Shown: positions 53,219-61,844, counted from the stretch's first letter. The stretch is 64,000 bases of DNA from Nonomuraea typhae (GCF_009760925.1 NZ_VRLV01000013.1:1-64000), one strand, 5' to 3'. Notes: a model not told the origin generated them from the sequence alone. A program made the numbers and translations.

Positions 53219-54112
53219 TTACTTACGATCGGGACCCCCGAAACTCATCGGAAGGTCGTACAACGGGAACAACAACGGATCGAGGTACGTGGTCGTACCC
53301 CTGATCAGGCCGCCCGACGTCTCCAGGATCACGATCGCGAACGCCTCCCCGTCGAGGTACTGGCCGAACGTGGTGGCGCCCGCTCTCACCAGCTTGCTGC
53401 CCCGGCAGCCTTCCCCGCCCGAGGCGACCAGCACCGCGCGCATGGCCTCGCGGCCCGCCAGCCACCAGGCGAACGGCGGCATCGACTCGACGGCGTCCTC
53501 GTGGGTGAGAGCGACCAGGGTGTCGACGTCGAAACGTTCAAACGCGTCCACGTAGCGGGCCAGCAGGTCCTCGTCCACCTCCAGGCGGGGCTCGGCCGTG
53601 GCGGGCATGGTCGCCCTGGCCCGCTGGAGCGCGCTGTTGACCGAGGGCACGCTGGTCTCCAGCAGGCCGGCCACCTCGGCGGCCGACCAGGCCAGGACGT
53701 CGCGCAGGATCAGGACCGCCCGCTGCTTGGGCGGCAGGTGCTGGAGCGCGGCCACGAAGGCCAGCCGTACCGACTCGCGGGAGACCGCCAGCTCGGCCGG
53801 GTCCATGAGCTGGTCGGGCATCGGGTAGACCCAGCGCTCGTGGGCGATCGGGGCCCCGAACGGGGTGCCGGGCTCGGCCGCCGGGCCCAGATCCATGGCG
53901 CGGGCCCGGCGCTGGGCGCTGCGGAGCATGTCGATGCACACGTTCGTGGCGATGCCGTACAGCCAGGGGCGCAGCGCGCCGCGCTCGGGGTCGAAGGTCT
54001 TCCAGGCCCTGGTCAGGGTCTCCTGGACGGCGTCCTCGGCCTCGAACCCGGAGCCGAGCATGCGGTAGCAGTACCCGGCCAGCTCCTTGCGGTGGCGCTC
54101 CAGCTCGATCAC
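53219..54112 (-). CDS. ECF sigma factor with SnoaL-like C-terminal domain
   Basis: The 297-aa product has sigma region 2 (LAGYCYRMLGSGFEAEDAVQETLTRAW) and region 4 (about 135-190, LPPKQRAVLILRDVLAWSAAEVAGLL with HTH). Residues 195-290 form a SnoaL-type fold used in several extended ECF groups as a fused regulator in place of an anti-sigma factor. GTG 54112 starts 1 nt after the MerR stop, and the GyrI gene follows 4 nt later, so control is probably by the small-molecule sensors of the same operon. Confidence 0.88.
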   Translation of the reverse strand: MIELERHRKELAGYCYRMLGSGFEAEDAVQETLTRAWKTFDPERGALRPWLYGIATNVCIDMLRSAQRRARAMDLGPAAEPGTPFGAPIAHERWVYPMPDQLMDPAELAVSRESVRLAFVAALQHLPPKQRAVLILRDVLAWSAAEVAGLLETSVPSVNSALQRARATMPATAEPRLEVDEDLLARYVDAFERFDVDTLVALTHEDAVESMPPFAWWLAGREAMRAVLVASGGEGCRGSKLVRAGATTFGQYLDGEAFAIVILETSGGLIRGTTTYLDPLLFPLYDLPMSFGGPDRK

Positions 54113-54113
54113 G

Positions 54114-54923
54114 TCAGCGGGCCACCTCGATCTGCAGCTCGGTGACCCATTCGTCGTGGTTGGCCGGGCAGTGGAGCGAGACCTCGCGCGCCAGGCCGAC
54201 CGTCCGGTAGCCGTTGTCCTCGATCCAGTGGGCCAGGGCCTGCATGGTCGGGCCGACGTTCTCCATCGCGCCGTGGTGGATCATCGTGGCGGCCGTCTCG
54301 ATGCCGGGCAGAGTCAGGAAGTCGACGTCCGCGCCCTCGGAGACGCCCACCTTGATCGAGGCGTGGATCATGACCGTGCCGTCGTCCTGGGCGAGGTAGT
54401 AGGCGCAGCCCGGTCCGGTCATCTTGATGTCGGCCGCACGGAGGCGTTTGACCAGTTCGGCGTAGAGCGGCTTGATGACCGGGCCGACATCCTCGCCGTC
54501 ATAGCTGGCCGCCACGCCGCTGAGCTCGGCGATCCGCATCGCGGCCACCGGTTTGAGCACGACCTCGTCCGTGCGCATGTGCCCTTCCCTCTCGATCGTG
54601 CGGAGCCTCGCCTCGACCCTCCGCAACCTGGCCAGGTCGGCGCTGATCCGGGCTTCGAGCTGGGCGCGGCGCAGGCGCACCATGCCGTGCAGTTCCTCGG
54701 TGCTCACCTTGTCGTCGAGGATCGCGCCCACCTGCTCCAGCGTGAACCCGAGATCCTTGATCGCGACGATCCGGTTGAGCCTGGACAGCTGCGCGGCCTG
54801 ATACGCCCGGTACCCGGTGACCGGGTCCACCTGCGCGGGGCGCAGCAGCCCGAGCGCGTCGTAGTGCCGCAACATGCGCACCGACACCAGCCCGAGCCTG
54901 GCGAAGTCTCCAATGCTGAACAT
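54114..54923 (-). CDS. MerR-family regulator with GyrI-like sensor domain
   Basis: The 269-aa product has a MerR winged-helix (SIGDFARLGLVSVRMLRHYDALGLLRPA), a coiled-coil dimer helix (75-115) and a C-terminal GyrI-like domain (about 117-265), like BmrR/TipA multidrug sensors. It heads a three-gene operon with an ECF sigma factor and a second GyrI-like protein. MerR proteins act by untwisting promoters with long spacers. The effector is unknown. Confidence 0.9.
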   Translation of the reverse strand: MFSIGDFARLGLVSVRMLRHYDALGLLRPAQVDPVTGYRAYQAAQLSRLNRIVAIKDLGFTLEQVGAILDDKVSTEELHGMVRLRRAQLEARISADLARLRRVEARLRTIEREGHMRTDEVVLKPVAAMRIAELSGVAASYDGEDVGPVIKPLYAELVKRLRAADIKMTGPGCAYYLAQDDGTVMIHASIKVGVSEGADVDFLTLPGIETAATMIHHGAMENVGPTMQALAHWIEDNGYRTVGLAREVSLHCPANHDEWVTELQIEVAR

Positions 54924-54979
54924 GACTCCCCCAGGTCTACGGCCTCACACGGTGTCAGGGTCAACACTACGATGCCCCT

Positions 54980-56359
54980 ATGCCGCGTATCCCCGGTCTG
55001 CTGGTGTTCGCCCTGTTGGTCGGGGGATGCGCCGCACCACAGCCCGGGGAGCAACCGTCCCCGGCGCGGGCGGTCCCGATCAAGGGCGCCAAACTCCAGG
55101 ACGACGTCAACGGCGACGGCTTCTCCGACCTCGTCTTCCAAATCGCCGACTCCGGGCTGCCGCGCATGGCCATCGTGTACGGCTCCCGCGACGGCCTCAC
55201 CCCGGCCGAGAACACGGTGATCCCGGCGAAACGTTTTACCCCGTGGATCATCGACGCCGGCATCCAGGCGGACCTGGACGGCGACGGGTACGGCGACATC
55301 GTGGCCTTCGGCGGCCACCCGGGCGGCGACGAGCGCGGCCTGCCCCGCGTGTACTGGGGCGACCGCGCCGGCATCGGGCCCGAGGACACCGCGGTCCCGA
55401 TCGTGCCGCCGACGTTCGCCCAGTCGAGCGTCTACCGGGCCGTGACCGGCGACTTCGACGGCGACGGCGCCGCCGACGTGGCCATGGCCACACCCGAAGG
55501 GACCGTGACCGCACCCGAAGGCACCGTGGCCACACCCGAAGGCACCGTGACCGCACCCGAAGGCACCGTGACCGCACCCGAAGGCACCGTGACCGCATCC
55601 GAAGGGACTGTGGCCGCACCCGAAGGCACCTCCGGCGACACCTCCAGCAAGCCCGCCCTCGAACTCCTCTACGGCCCGTTCGACCGCAACGCCAAACCCG
55701 CCCGCCGGGCGAAAATGCCCTCCCCGACCGGCGGCGAGTTCTGGCGGATGGCCGTCGACCGTACCGGCTCCTGGCCGACCGGACTGCTGGTCTTCGAGGC
55801 CGACGACGGCGAGCAGACCTCGGGCTGGCTGCTGTCCGGACGGCTCGGCGGGCCCGCGGCGCAGGGCCGCAAGCTCAATCCCGGCATGGCCGCCGCCTTC
55901 GGCGACTTCGACGGCGACGGGACCCGTGACGTGGCGGTGGGTGACGACGGCTCACGCAACGACGAGCCCGGCTTCGAGAGTGAGCCGCCGGGCGTGGACG
56001 ACACCCTGACCGTGTACTACGGGAACGGCCGGGAAAAACGTTTTACCGGTGCCAAGGGGCGTGCCGTGGCCACCGACCTGGACGGCGACGGCCACGACGA
56101 CCTGCTCGTCGGCGCCGCTCCGGGTGGATCAAGCTCCGAGACGGCCAAGGGTGGCGTGCGCGTCTACCGGGGTGCCCAGGATGGCCTGCCTGCCGGGGAG
56201 ATCCTGGCCGGCGCCCTGGGCGAGCCGCTGGCCGCGGGAGACTACAACGGCGACGGGCACGGCGAGGTGGTCCTTTCGCACGGAGAGGGCGGCAAGCACA
56301 CGATCTCGGTGACCGACGGCGAACGCATCCTGACCACCTTCACCACGGATCAACTCTGA
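54980..56359 (+). CDS. FG-GAP repeat lipoprotein
   Basis: The 459-aa product has a signal peptide with lipobox LVGGC at 14-18, so it is a lipoprotein. Five calcium-type DxDxDG loops (for example DVNGDGFSD, DLDGDGYGD, DFDGDGAAD, DFDGDGTRD, DLDGDGHDD) mark FG-GAP/VCBS blades, giving a probable beta-propeller. A block of seven PEGTVTA-type heptads interrupts the propeller near residue 171. Such proteins bind ligands or surfaces. It is divergent from the MerR operon. Confidence 0.85.
   Translation: MPRIPGLLVFALLVGGCAAPQPGEQPSPARAVPIKGAKLQDDVNGDGFSDLVFQIADSGLPRMAIVYGSRDGLTPAENTVIPAKRFTPWIIDAGIQADLDGDGYGDIVAFGGHPGGDERGLPRVYWGDRAGIGPEDTAVPIVPPTFAQSSVYRAVTGDFDGDGAADVAMATPEGTVTAPEGTVATPEGTVTAPEGTVTAPEGTVTASEGTVAAPEGTSGDTSSKPALELLYGPFDRNAKPARRAKMPSPTGGEFWRMAVDRTGSWPTGLLVFEADDGEQTSGWLLSGRLGGPAAQGRKLNPGMAAAFGDFDGDGTRDVAVGDDGSRNDEPGFESEPPGVDDTLTVYYGNGREKRFTGAKGRAVATDLDGDGHDDLLVGAAPGGSSSETAKGGVRVYRGAQDGLPAGEILAGALGEPLAAGDYNGDGHGEVVLSHGEGGKHTISVTDGERILTTFTTDQL
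55491..55637 (+). repeat. Seven in-frame 21-bp coding repeats
   Basis: The unit cacccgaaggcaccgtgaccg repeats seven times with few changes and encodes PEGTVTA. It lies in the FG-GAP lipoprotein between blades and is likely prone to copy-number change. Confidence 0.88.
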
Positions 56360-56424
56360 CCCGCTCCCCAGGACAACCCCACGCCCAGCCGGCCCAATCC
56401 CCACTCCCCACGACACAGAGCACC

Positions 56425-57843
56425 TCACGCCCAGCCGCCCTGCTCCTTCCGGGTACGGCGGAGCAGGAACAGGAAGAACGGCCCGCCCAGCAAGGCCGTC
56501 AGGACCCCGATCGGCAGTTCGGCCGGGACCACGACCGTCCTGGCCAGCAGGTCGGCCAGGAGCAGGACGCAGCCGCCGGCCAGGGCGGAGGCGGGCAGGA
56601 GTATGCGGTGGCCGGGGCCGGCCAGCAGTCTGATCAGGTGGGGCACCACCAGGCCGACGAACGAGATGGCTCCGGCCGCCGCCACTGAGGCCCCGGTGAG
56701 GAGGGAGGCCAGGAAGATGGCGGCCAGCCGTACCCGCTCGGTGTCCACACCCAGGTGGCGGGCGCCGCGCTCGCCCAGGGCGAGGAGGTCGAAGGAGCGC
56801 GACAGGAGCGGGGTCAGGATCAGGCCGGCGGCGATGAACGGGGTGACGGCGGCCACCACGGGCCAGGTGGCGCCGCCGAGGGTGCCGAGGTTCCAGAAGG
56901 TGATGGAGCGTAGCTGCTGGTCGTCGGCCATGAAGGTGAAGAGGCCGACGATGGCCCAGGCGATGGCGTTGACGGCGATGCCGGTCAGGACGAGGGTCAC
57001 GACCTCGGTGCGGCCTTGGGAGCGGGCCATGCCGTACACGATGAAGGTGGTGATCAGGCCGGTGGCGAACGCGGAGACGGCCACCGACCAGTCGCCGAAC
57101 GCGCTCACGCCCAGCACGATGGCGCCGACCGCGCCCACGGCCGCGCCCGACGAGACGCCAATCACGCCTGGTTCGGCCAGCGGGTTGCCGAAGACGCCCT
57201 GCATGCCCGCGCCCGCCACGGCCAGGGCGGCGCCCACCAGTACGGCGAGCGCCACGCGGGGGAAGCGGATCTGCCAGAGGACCTGGTGCTCGCCCGGCTG
57301 GACCAGGCCGGCCAGCACCTCGTCGAAGGGCACGTGAACCGCGCCGATCCCCGCCGACGCGACGCACAGCGTGGCGAGCAGCACCGTGAGGGCGGGGATC
57401 AGCGCGAGCTTGAGTGCCGCGCGGCCGGGACGGGGCGCGGATGACCGCGGTGCCTCGTATACCCCGCCCCGGCGTGCGGCAACAGCGTCACGGGCGTCCT
57501 GTGCCCGCTCCGCCTTGGGTGCGGCATCCGGGGAGTGCTCATCCCCTTCCTCCGCGAGCGCGGAGTCGGGAACAGCCGCCCCCTTCTCCGCAGATGCGGG
57601 ATCAGGGACAGGCGTCCCATCCTCCGCATACGCGGGATCGGGGACAGGCGTCCCTTCCTCCGCGGGTGCGGCCTGGCGGGGGGTGTCCGTCCGCAGGGAC
57701 GCGGTCACGGGGTCGGGGGCGTGCTGCTGCTGAACCCCCTGCTCCGTGGTCGCGGCGTCGGGGGCGTCGTTGACCCGTTCGGCCGCGGTCACGGCCGCGC
57801 GGGCGCTGTGGGACGCCCGCGTGGCCGCGTTCTGGGTCGTCAC
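56425..57843 (-). CDS. FecCD-family iron/hemin ABC transporter permease with long N-terminal extension
   Basis: The product has 472 aa. Residues 150-470 have the FecCD permease layout with 9-10 membrane helices (GNPLAEPGVIGVSSGAAVGA, GAISFVGLVVPHLIRLL). The first about 140 residues are an extra low-complexity, Pro/Ala/Asp-rich extension with EEGTPVPDP-type repeats, absent from normal permeases. GTG 57843 overlaps the stop of the substrate-binding gene, which supports the long start; an internal start remains possible. The ATPase subunit gene is missing here. Confidence 0.88.
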   Translation of the reverse strand: MTTQNAATRASHSARAAVTAAERVNDAPDAATTEQGVQQQHAPDPVTASLRTDTPRQAAPAEEGTPVPDPAYAEDGTPVPDPASAEKGAAVPDSALAEEGDEHSPDAAPKAERAQDARDAVAARRGGVYEAPRSSAPRPGRAALKLALIPALTVLLATLCVASAGIGAVHVPFDEVLAGLVQPGEHQVLWQIRFPRVALAVLVGAALAVAGAGMQGVFGNPLAEPGVIGVSSGAAVGAVGAIVLGVSAFGDWSVAVSAFATGLITTFIVYGMARSQGRTEVVTLVLTGIAVNAIAWAIVGLFTFMADDQQLRSITFWNLGTLGGATWPVVAAVTPFIAAGLILTPLLSRSFDLLALGERGARHLGVDTERVRLAAIFLASLLTGASVAAAGAISFVGLVVPHLIRLLAGPGHRILLPASALAGGCVLLLADLLARTVVVPAELPIGVLTALLGGPFFLFLLRRTRKEQGGWA

Positions 57844-58736
57844 GGCTGGAAGGCGGTGACGAGCTTGGTGAGGGCCTGGCCGGTGCGCGGGCCCATGCCA
57901 AGGAGTTCGAGGTCGTCGAGGGCGACGATGCGCCGGTTCTTGCCCGCGGGGGTTTGGGCGACGCCGGGGAGTGCGAGCAGGCCCTTTTCGCCGCCGACCG
58001 AGTCGAGGCCCATCTTCATGACCAGGATGATCTCGGGTGCGGCGGCCACCATGGCCTCGGCGGTGATCGGCTTGAAGCCCTTGACCCCGGCGGCGGTCCC
58101 GGCGTCCTCTCCCCCGGCCGCGGTGATCATCGCGTCGGCGCGGGTTCCGGCGCCGCCGAGCTGGTACGTCTTGGACTGGCCGCGCAGGTAGAGGAAGGCG
58201 ACGCGAGGCTTCTTGGCGTCGGCCTTGACGGTGGCCTTGGCGGCGTCGATCTCGGCCTTGGTGGCGGCGGCGAGGGTGGCGCCCTTGCCGGGCTCGCCGA
58301 CTGCCTGGGCCACCTGCTCGATCTTGCCGGGTACCTCGTCCACGGAGGCGGCGCCGGTCGGTACCAGCACCACGGGGACACCGGCGCCCTTGAGCTGCTC
58401 GATGACCGGCGGCGGCCCGGCTTCCTCGGTGCCGACGAGGACGGTGGGCTTGAGCGACAGGATGCCTTCCGCGGCCAGCGCCCGCTGGTATCCGATCTGC
58501 TTCTTGCCCCTGGCCTCGGGCAGCCCCATGGCCGACAGGTCCACGCCGACGACCTTGTCGGCCAGGCCGAGCTTGAACACGATCTCGGCGACGTCTCCGG
58601 TGAGCGGGATGATCCGGGCCTCCCGCTTGCCGGCAGGCGAGGCGGAGGTGGATGTGGAGGTGGAGCTCTGGGCGTTGCCGCAGCCGGCGAGCGCGATCAC
58701 CGCGACCCCGAGTAGTGCCACCAGTCGCCGCTTCAC
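57840..58736 (-). CDS. Hemin/iron ABC transporter substrate-binding lipoprotein (HmuT-like)
   Basis: The product has about 298 aa. Signal peptide with lipobox ALAGC, Ser/Thr-rich linker, then a type III (helical backbone) periplasmic-binding fold: VVGVDLSAMGLP and PTVLVGTEEAGPP. The proposed heme-binding Tyr/His is not certain. GTG 58736 is chosen behind GGGGTGGGG; a TTG at 58751 is less likely. It is the first gene of the iron-importer operon and sits behind an IdeR-type box. Confidence 0.86.
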   Translation of the reverse strand: MKRRLVALLGVAVIALAGCGNAQSSTSTSTSASPAGKREARIIPLTGDVAEIVFKLGLADKVVGVDLSAMGLPEARGKKQIGYQRALAAEGILSLKPTVLVGTEEAGPPPVIEQLKGAGVPVVLVPTGAASVDEVPGKIEQVAQAVGEPGKGATLAAATKAEIDAAKATVKADAKKPRVAFLYLRGQSKTYQLGGAGTRADAMITAAGGEDAGTAAGVKGFKPITAEAMVAAAPEIILVMKMGLDSVGGEKGLLALPGVAQTPAGKNRRIVALDDLELLGMGPRTGQALTKLVTAFQP

Positions 58737-58752
58737 GACCCCACCCCTCAAG

Positions 58753-58786
58753 TTAGGTAAGCCTTAGTTAGGCAAGCCAAACCTAA
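58753..58786 (-). promoter_or_regulatory. IdeR/DtxR-type iron box upstream of hmuT
   Basis: On the minus strand TTAGGTTTGGCTTGCCTAA (58786-58768) matches the actinobacterial iron-repressor box TTAGGTTAGGCTAACCTAA at 16 of 19 positions. A second, weaker box (13/19) overlaps it at 58753-58771. They lie 17-50 nt before the start codon, over the likely promoter, so iron-dependent repression of the importer is expected. Confidence 0.8.
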
Positions 58787-58824
58787 ACGGACTTTGGTGA
58801 AGAGGTCAAGACGCACCTCTGGCT

Positions 58825-58870
58825 ACCGATCGTTCGGTCGGCTAGGCTCCTACCAAACGTTCGGTAGGAG
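58825..58870. promoter_or_regulatory. Two operator sites of the TetR-type regulator
   Basis: ACCGATCGTTCGGT (58825-58838) and ACCAAACGTTCGGT (58852-58865) are copies of one palindromic motif, 27 bp apart. The second is extended by the 8-bp arms CTCCTACC and GGTAGGAG (58847-58854, 58863-58870). The right arm overlaps the ribosome/start region of the TetR gene (58873), so binding would block its own expression. Confidence 0.75.
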
Positions 58871-58872
58871 AC

Positions 58873-59544
58873 ATGGACACAGCACTCCGGATCAGAAGCG
58901 CCGCGATGCGGCTCTTCGCCGACCAGGGCTACGCCGCGACGAGCATCAGAAGCCTCGCGGCCGCCCTCAACATGACCAACGCCGGCATCTACCACCACGT
59001 GACCAGCAAGGAAGCACTGCTGGCCGACCTCATGCGGGCCGGCCAGCTCGGCCTCACCGACGCCACCGACCGCATGCTGACCGGCCGCCACGACCCCGCC
59101 GAACGCCTGGCCACGCTGATCAGCTCCCTGACCGCCGTCCACGCGCTGTACCCCATGACCAGCCGCGTCATGGACGGCGAACTCCGCTCCCTCACCCACG
59201 GCTCCAGCGCCCGCGACGAGATCATCGCCCTGCGCGACCTCTACGAGCAGCGCTGGAAGTCCGCGCTGGCCGACGGCGTCGAGCAGGGCGCCTTCCGCAT
59301 CGCCGACCGGAAGCTGACCCGGCTGGCCCTCATGTCCATGTGCACCGGCACCAGCGAGTGGTACCGCCCCGACGGCGAATCCACGCTGGAAGAGGTGTGC
59401 GCCGAGTTCGTGACGATCGGGCTGGCCGCGGTCCGCTCGTCCGCGCAGGTGACCATGCGGCTCGACCTCACCCTGCTGCCCGATTACCCATGGGAGCCCC
59501 ATGTCGATCCCCGAGTTGCTCCGGCAGGCCGCCCGGCGCCATGA
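58873..59544 (+). CDS. TetR-family regulator of a CoA-ligase operon
   Basis: The 223-aa product has a TetR N-terminal HTH (residues 5-50, with YAATSIRSLAAALNMTNAGIYHHV) and a C-terminal ligand-binding domain. Its end overlaps the acyl-CoA synthetase gene by 44 nt. Coupled genes for acyl-CoA synthetase and enoyl-CoA hydratase suggest a fatty acyl- or aromatic acyl-CoA as the effector. Two palindromic operators precede it. Confidence 0.9.
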   Translation: MDTALRIRSAAMRLFADQGYAATSIRSLAAALNMTNAGIYHHVTSKEALLADLMRAGQLGLTDATDRMLTGRHDPAERLATLISSLTAVHALYPMTSRVMDGELRSLTHGSSARDEIIALRDLYEQRWKSALADGVEQGAFRIADRKLTRLALMSMCTGTSEWYRPDGESTLEEVCAEFVTIGLAAVRSSAQVTMRLDLTLLPDYPWEPHVDPRVAPAGRPAP

Positions 59545-60970
59545 CGACCGCCCGTTCCTGATCTTCCCTGACCGTACGCTCGGCTTCGCCGAGGTGGACG
59601 AGCGCACCGACCGGCTCGCCGGAGCGCTCGCCGCCCAAGGGGTACGGCCCGGCGACCGCGTGGCCGTGATGTTCGGCAACGTCCCCGACTGGCCGCTCAG
59701 CTGGCTGGCCGTACTCAAGACCGGCGCGATCACGGTCCCGGTCAACGCCGGGTACGGCCCGGCCGACCTGGCCCACGTGCTCGGCGACTCCGGCGCCCGC
59801 CTGGCCATGGCCGCCCCCGAGCACGCCCCTGCCATCCGCGCACTCGGCGTGCCGGTGCTGGAGGAGACCACCGGCAAGGCCCCTGACGTGCGGATCAACC
59901 CGTGGGATCTGGCCACCTTCTCCTACACCTCGGGCACCACCGGCTTCCCGAAAGCCTGCATGCTGCCCCACTCCTACTGGACCGGCACCGCCCGGCTCAT
60001 GACCGACCTGGTCGGCTTCAGGGACGACGACGTGGTCATGGTGGCCCAGCCGTTCTCCTATATGGACCCCCAGTGGATGGCGCTGATGTGCCTGGTGGCC
60101 GGGGTTCCGCTCGTGGTGCTGCCCCGCTTCTCGGCCTCCGGCTTCTGGCCCGCCGCCCGCCGGTACGGCGCCACCGTCACCTATGTGCTCGGCACCATGC
60201 CCATGCTGCTGTACAAGCAGCCGCCGCACGAGCACGACCGGGACAACCGCATGCGCCTGGTCATGTGCTCCGGCATCCCGCCCAAGCTGCACGCCGCGCT
60301 GGAGGAACGCTGGAGCGCCCCCTGGCGCGAGCTGTACGGCTCCACGGAGAGCGGCCCCGACCTGCTCGTCCACCCGGACGACGCGGCCACGGTCGGCACC
60401 GGCGCCATGGGCTTCGCGCCGCCGGGCAAGGAGGTGAAGGTCCTCGCCGAGGACGGCGAGCCGGGCGAGATCGTGGTCCGCGGCCGGCCGATGATGCGCG
60501 GCTACTGGAACCACCCGGACGCCACCGCCCACGCCTTCCGCGGCGGCTGGTATCACACCGGCGACCTGGGATACCAGGACGAACACGGCTACATCCACCA
60601 CGCCGGTCGGCTGAAGGACATGGTACGGCGGGGCGGCGAGAACATCTCGTGCGCCGAGGTCGAGAACGTCCTGTCGCAGCACCCGGCGGTCCAGGCCGCC
60701 GCGCTGGTCCCCATCCCCGACGAGCTGTGGGGCGAGCTGCCCAAGGCGTTCATCCAGCTGCACCCCGGCCACGCGCCCGACGGGACGACCGCCGCCCGGG
60801 TGATCGACCACGCCAGGGAACGGCTGGCCCGCTTCAAGATCCCGGCCTTCGTGGAGTTCGTCGACGCCTTCGTCTACACCCCGTCCCAGCGCATCGAGAA
60901 GCGCCACCTGCTCACCCCCGGACGCGACCAGCGGGCGGGCGCCATAGCCACAGAGAAGGAGCGAGCATGA
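59501..60970 (+). CDS. AMP-dependent acyl-CoA synthetase/ligase
   Basis: The 489-aa ANL-superfamily enzyme has P-loop YTSGTTGFPK (about 144-153), the YGSTESG motif, YHTGDLG and the C-terminal catalytic Lys in SQRIEKRHLL. It activates a carboxylic acid to the acyl-AMP and then the CoA thioester. It is shorter than long-chain ligases; the substrate is unknown. The start at 59501 overlaps the TetR gene; the stop overlaps the next ATG (ATGA). Confidence 0.9.
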   Translation: MSIPELLRQAARRHDDRPFLIFPDRTLGFAEVDERTDRLAGALAAQGVRPGDRVAVMFGNVPDWPLSWLAVLKTGAITVPVNAGYGPADLAHVLGDSGARLAMAAPEHAPAIRALGVPVLEETTGKAPDVRINPWDLATFSYTSGTTGFPKACMLPHSYWTGTARLMTDLVGFRDDDVVMVAQPFSYMDPQWMALMCLVAGVPLVVLPRFSASGFWPAARRYGATVTYVLGTMPMLLYKQPPHEHDRDNRMRLVMCSGIPPKLHAALEERWSAPWRELYGSTESGPDLLVHPDDAATVGTGAMGFAPPGKEVKVLAEDGEPGEIVVRGRPMMRGYWNHPDATAHAFRGGWYHTGDLGYQDEHGYIHHAGRLKDMVRRGGENISCAEVENVLSQHPAVQAAALVPIPDELWGELPKAFIQLHPGHAPDGTTAARVIDHARERLARFKIPAFVEFVDAFVYTPSQRIEKRHLLTPGRDQRAGAIATEKERA

Positions 60971-61695
60971 TCGAGGTCAACGCCCACGGCGAGGTCACGG
61001 TGATCACGCTGAACCGTCCGGACAAGCTCAACGCCCTCACCTCCGACATGCGCGTACGGCTGGCGGCGGCGGTCCGCGAGCACGGCCACAGCGGGCGCGG
61101 CATCGTGGTGACCGGCGCGGGCCGGGCCTTCTGCGCCGGCGAGGACCTGTACGAGGCGGCGGGCACGTCGCTCACCGCCGAAGTTGAAACGTTTCACGAC
61201 CTGACCAGAGCGGTCCTGGAGACCACGGTTCCGGTCGTGGCGGCGGTCAACGGCCTGGCCGTGGGCGGCGCCGCCGAGTGGATCCTGAGCTTCGACGCCC
61301 GCCTCGGTACCCCGGCCGCCGGCTACTTCTTCCCGGAGAACGGCATCGGCCTGTCCATCTCCAACGCCTCCAGCGTGCTGCTTCCCCGCCTGACCGGCGG
61401 CCGGGCGCTCCGCCTGGTCCTCGACACCGCCAGGCTGGACGCCGCCCAGGCGCTGACGGCCGGGCTCCTGGACGAGGTCGTGCCCGGGGACGCGCTGCTG
61501 GAGTCGGCCGTCGCCCTGGCCGAACGCTGGACGGAGCCGGGGCTGGCGACAGCCGTCCATCTGCGGTTGCTGCGGCCGTCCCTGGAGGAGGTCGAACGGG
61601 CCTTCGCCCGCGAGAGCGCGGCCGCTCACGAGGTGGAGGAGACGGGCCTGGCCAAGGCCGGAATGCAACGCTTCGCCACCCGAGCCCGCCGATGA
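60967..61695 (+). CDS. Enoyl-CoA hydratase/isomerase
   Basis: The 242-aa crotonase-fold product has RPDKLNALTSDM at the N-terminus, the oxyanion loop AFCAGEDL, the first catalytic Glu in GGAAEWILSFD, and the second in FPENGIG. It hydrates or isomerises 2-enoyl-CoA and is coupled to the CoA ligase gene. A perfect palindrome TGAAACGTTTCA (61185-61196), like a LacI-family operator, lies inside the gene. Confidence 0.88.
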   Translation: MIEVNAHGEVTVITLNRPDKLNALTSDMRVRLAAAVREHGHSGRGIVVTGAGRAFCAGEDLYEAAGTSLTAEVETFHDLTRAVLETTVPVVAAVNGLAVGGAAEWILSFDARLGTPAAGYFFPENGIGLSISNASSVLLPRLTGGRALRLVLDTARLDAAQALTAGLLDEVVPGDALLESAVALAERWTEPGLATAVHLRLLRPSLEEVERAFARESAAAHEVEETGLAKAGMQRFATRARR

Positions 61696-61821
61696 AAACG
61701 TTTCGCCGCGTAGTAAAACGTTTCGCTACCCAGTAAAACGTCTTTCGCGGCCCAGTAGAACGTTTCGCTGCCCAGTAGAACGTTTCGCGGCCCAGTAAGC
61801 GGCCCAGTGAAACGTTTCGCT
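61691..61821. repeat. 20-bp tandem repeats with AAACGTTT cores
   Basis: Six imperfect units of about 20 bp, of the type cagtaaaacgtttcgctgcc, lie between the convergent genes ending at 61695 and 61845. Cores are AAACGTTT (61696, 61716), AGAACGTTT (two units), one with an inserted CT, and GAAACGTTTC (61809). The same core occurs at 55230, 56036 and 61187. It is not a CRISPR array: units are short and there are no spacers. Confidence 0.8.
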
Positions 61822-61844
61822 GTGCGGCCGGCGGACCTGCGCGG

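Noticed and set aside
61691..61821. CRISPR-like array
   Set aside because: Units of about 20 bp are directly adjacent with no unique spacers and no cas genes nearby.
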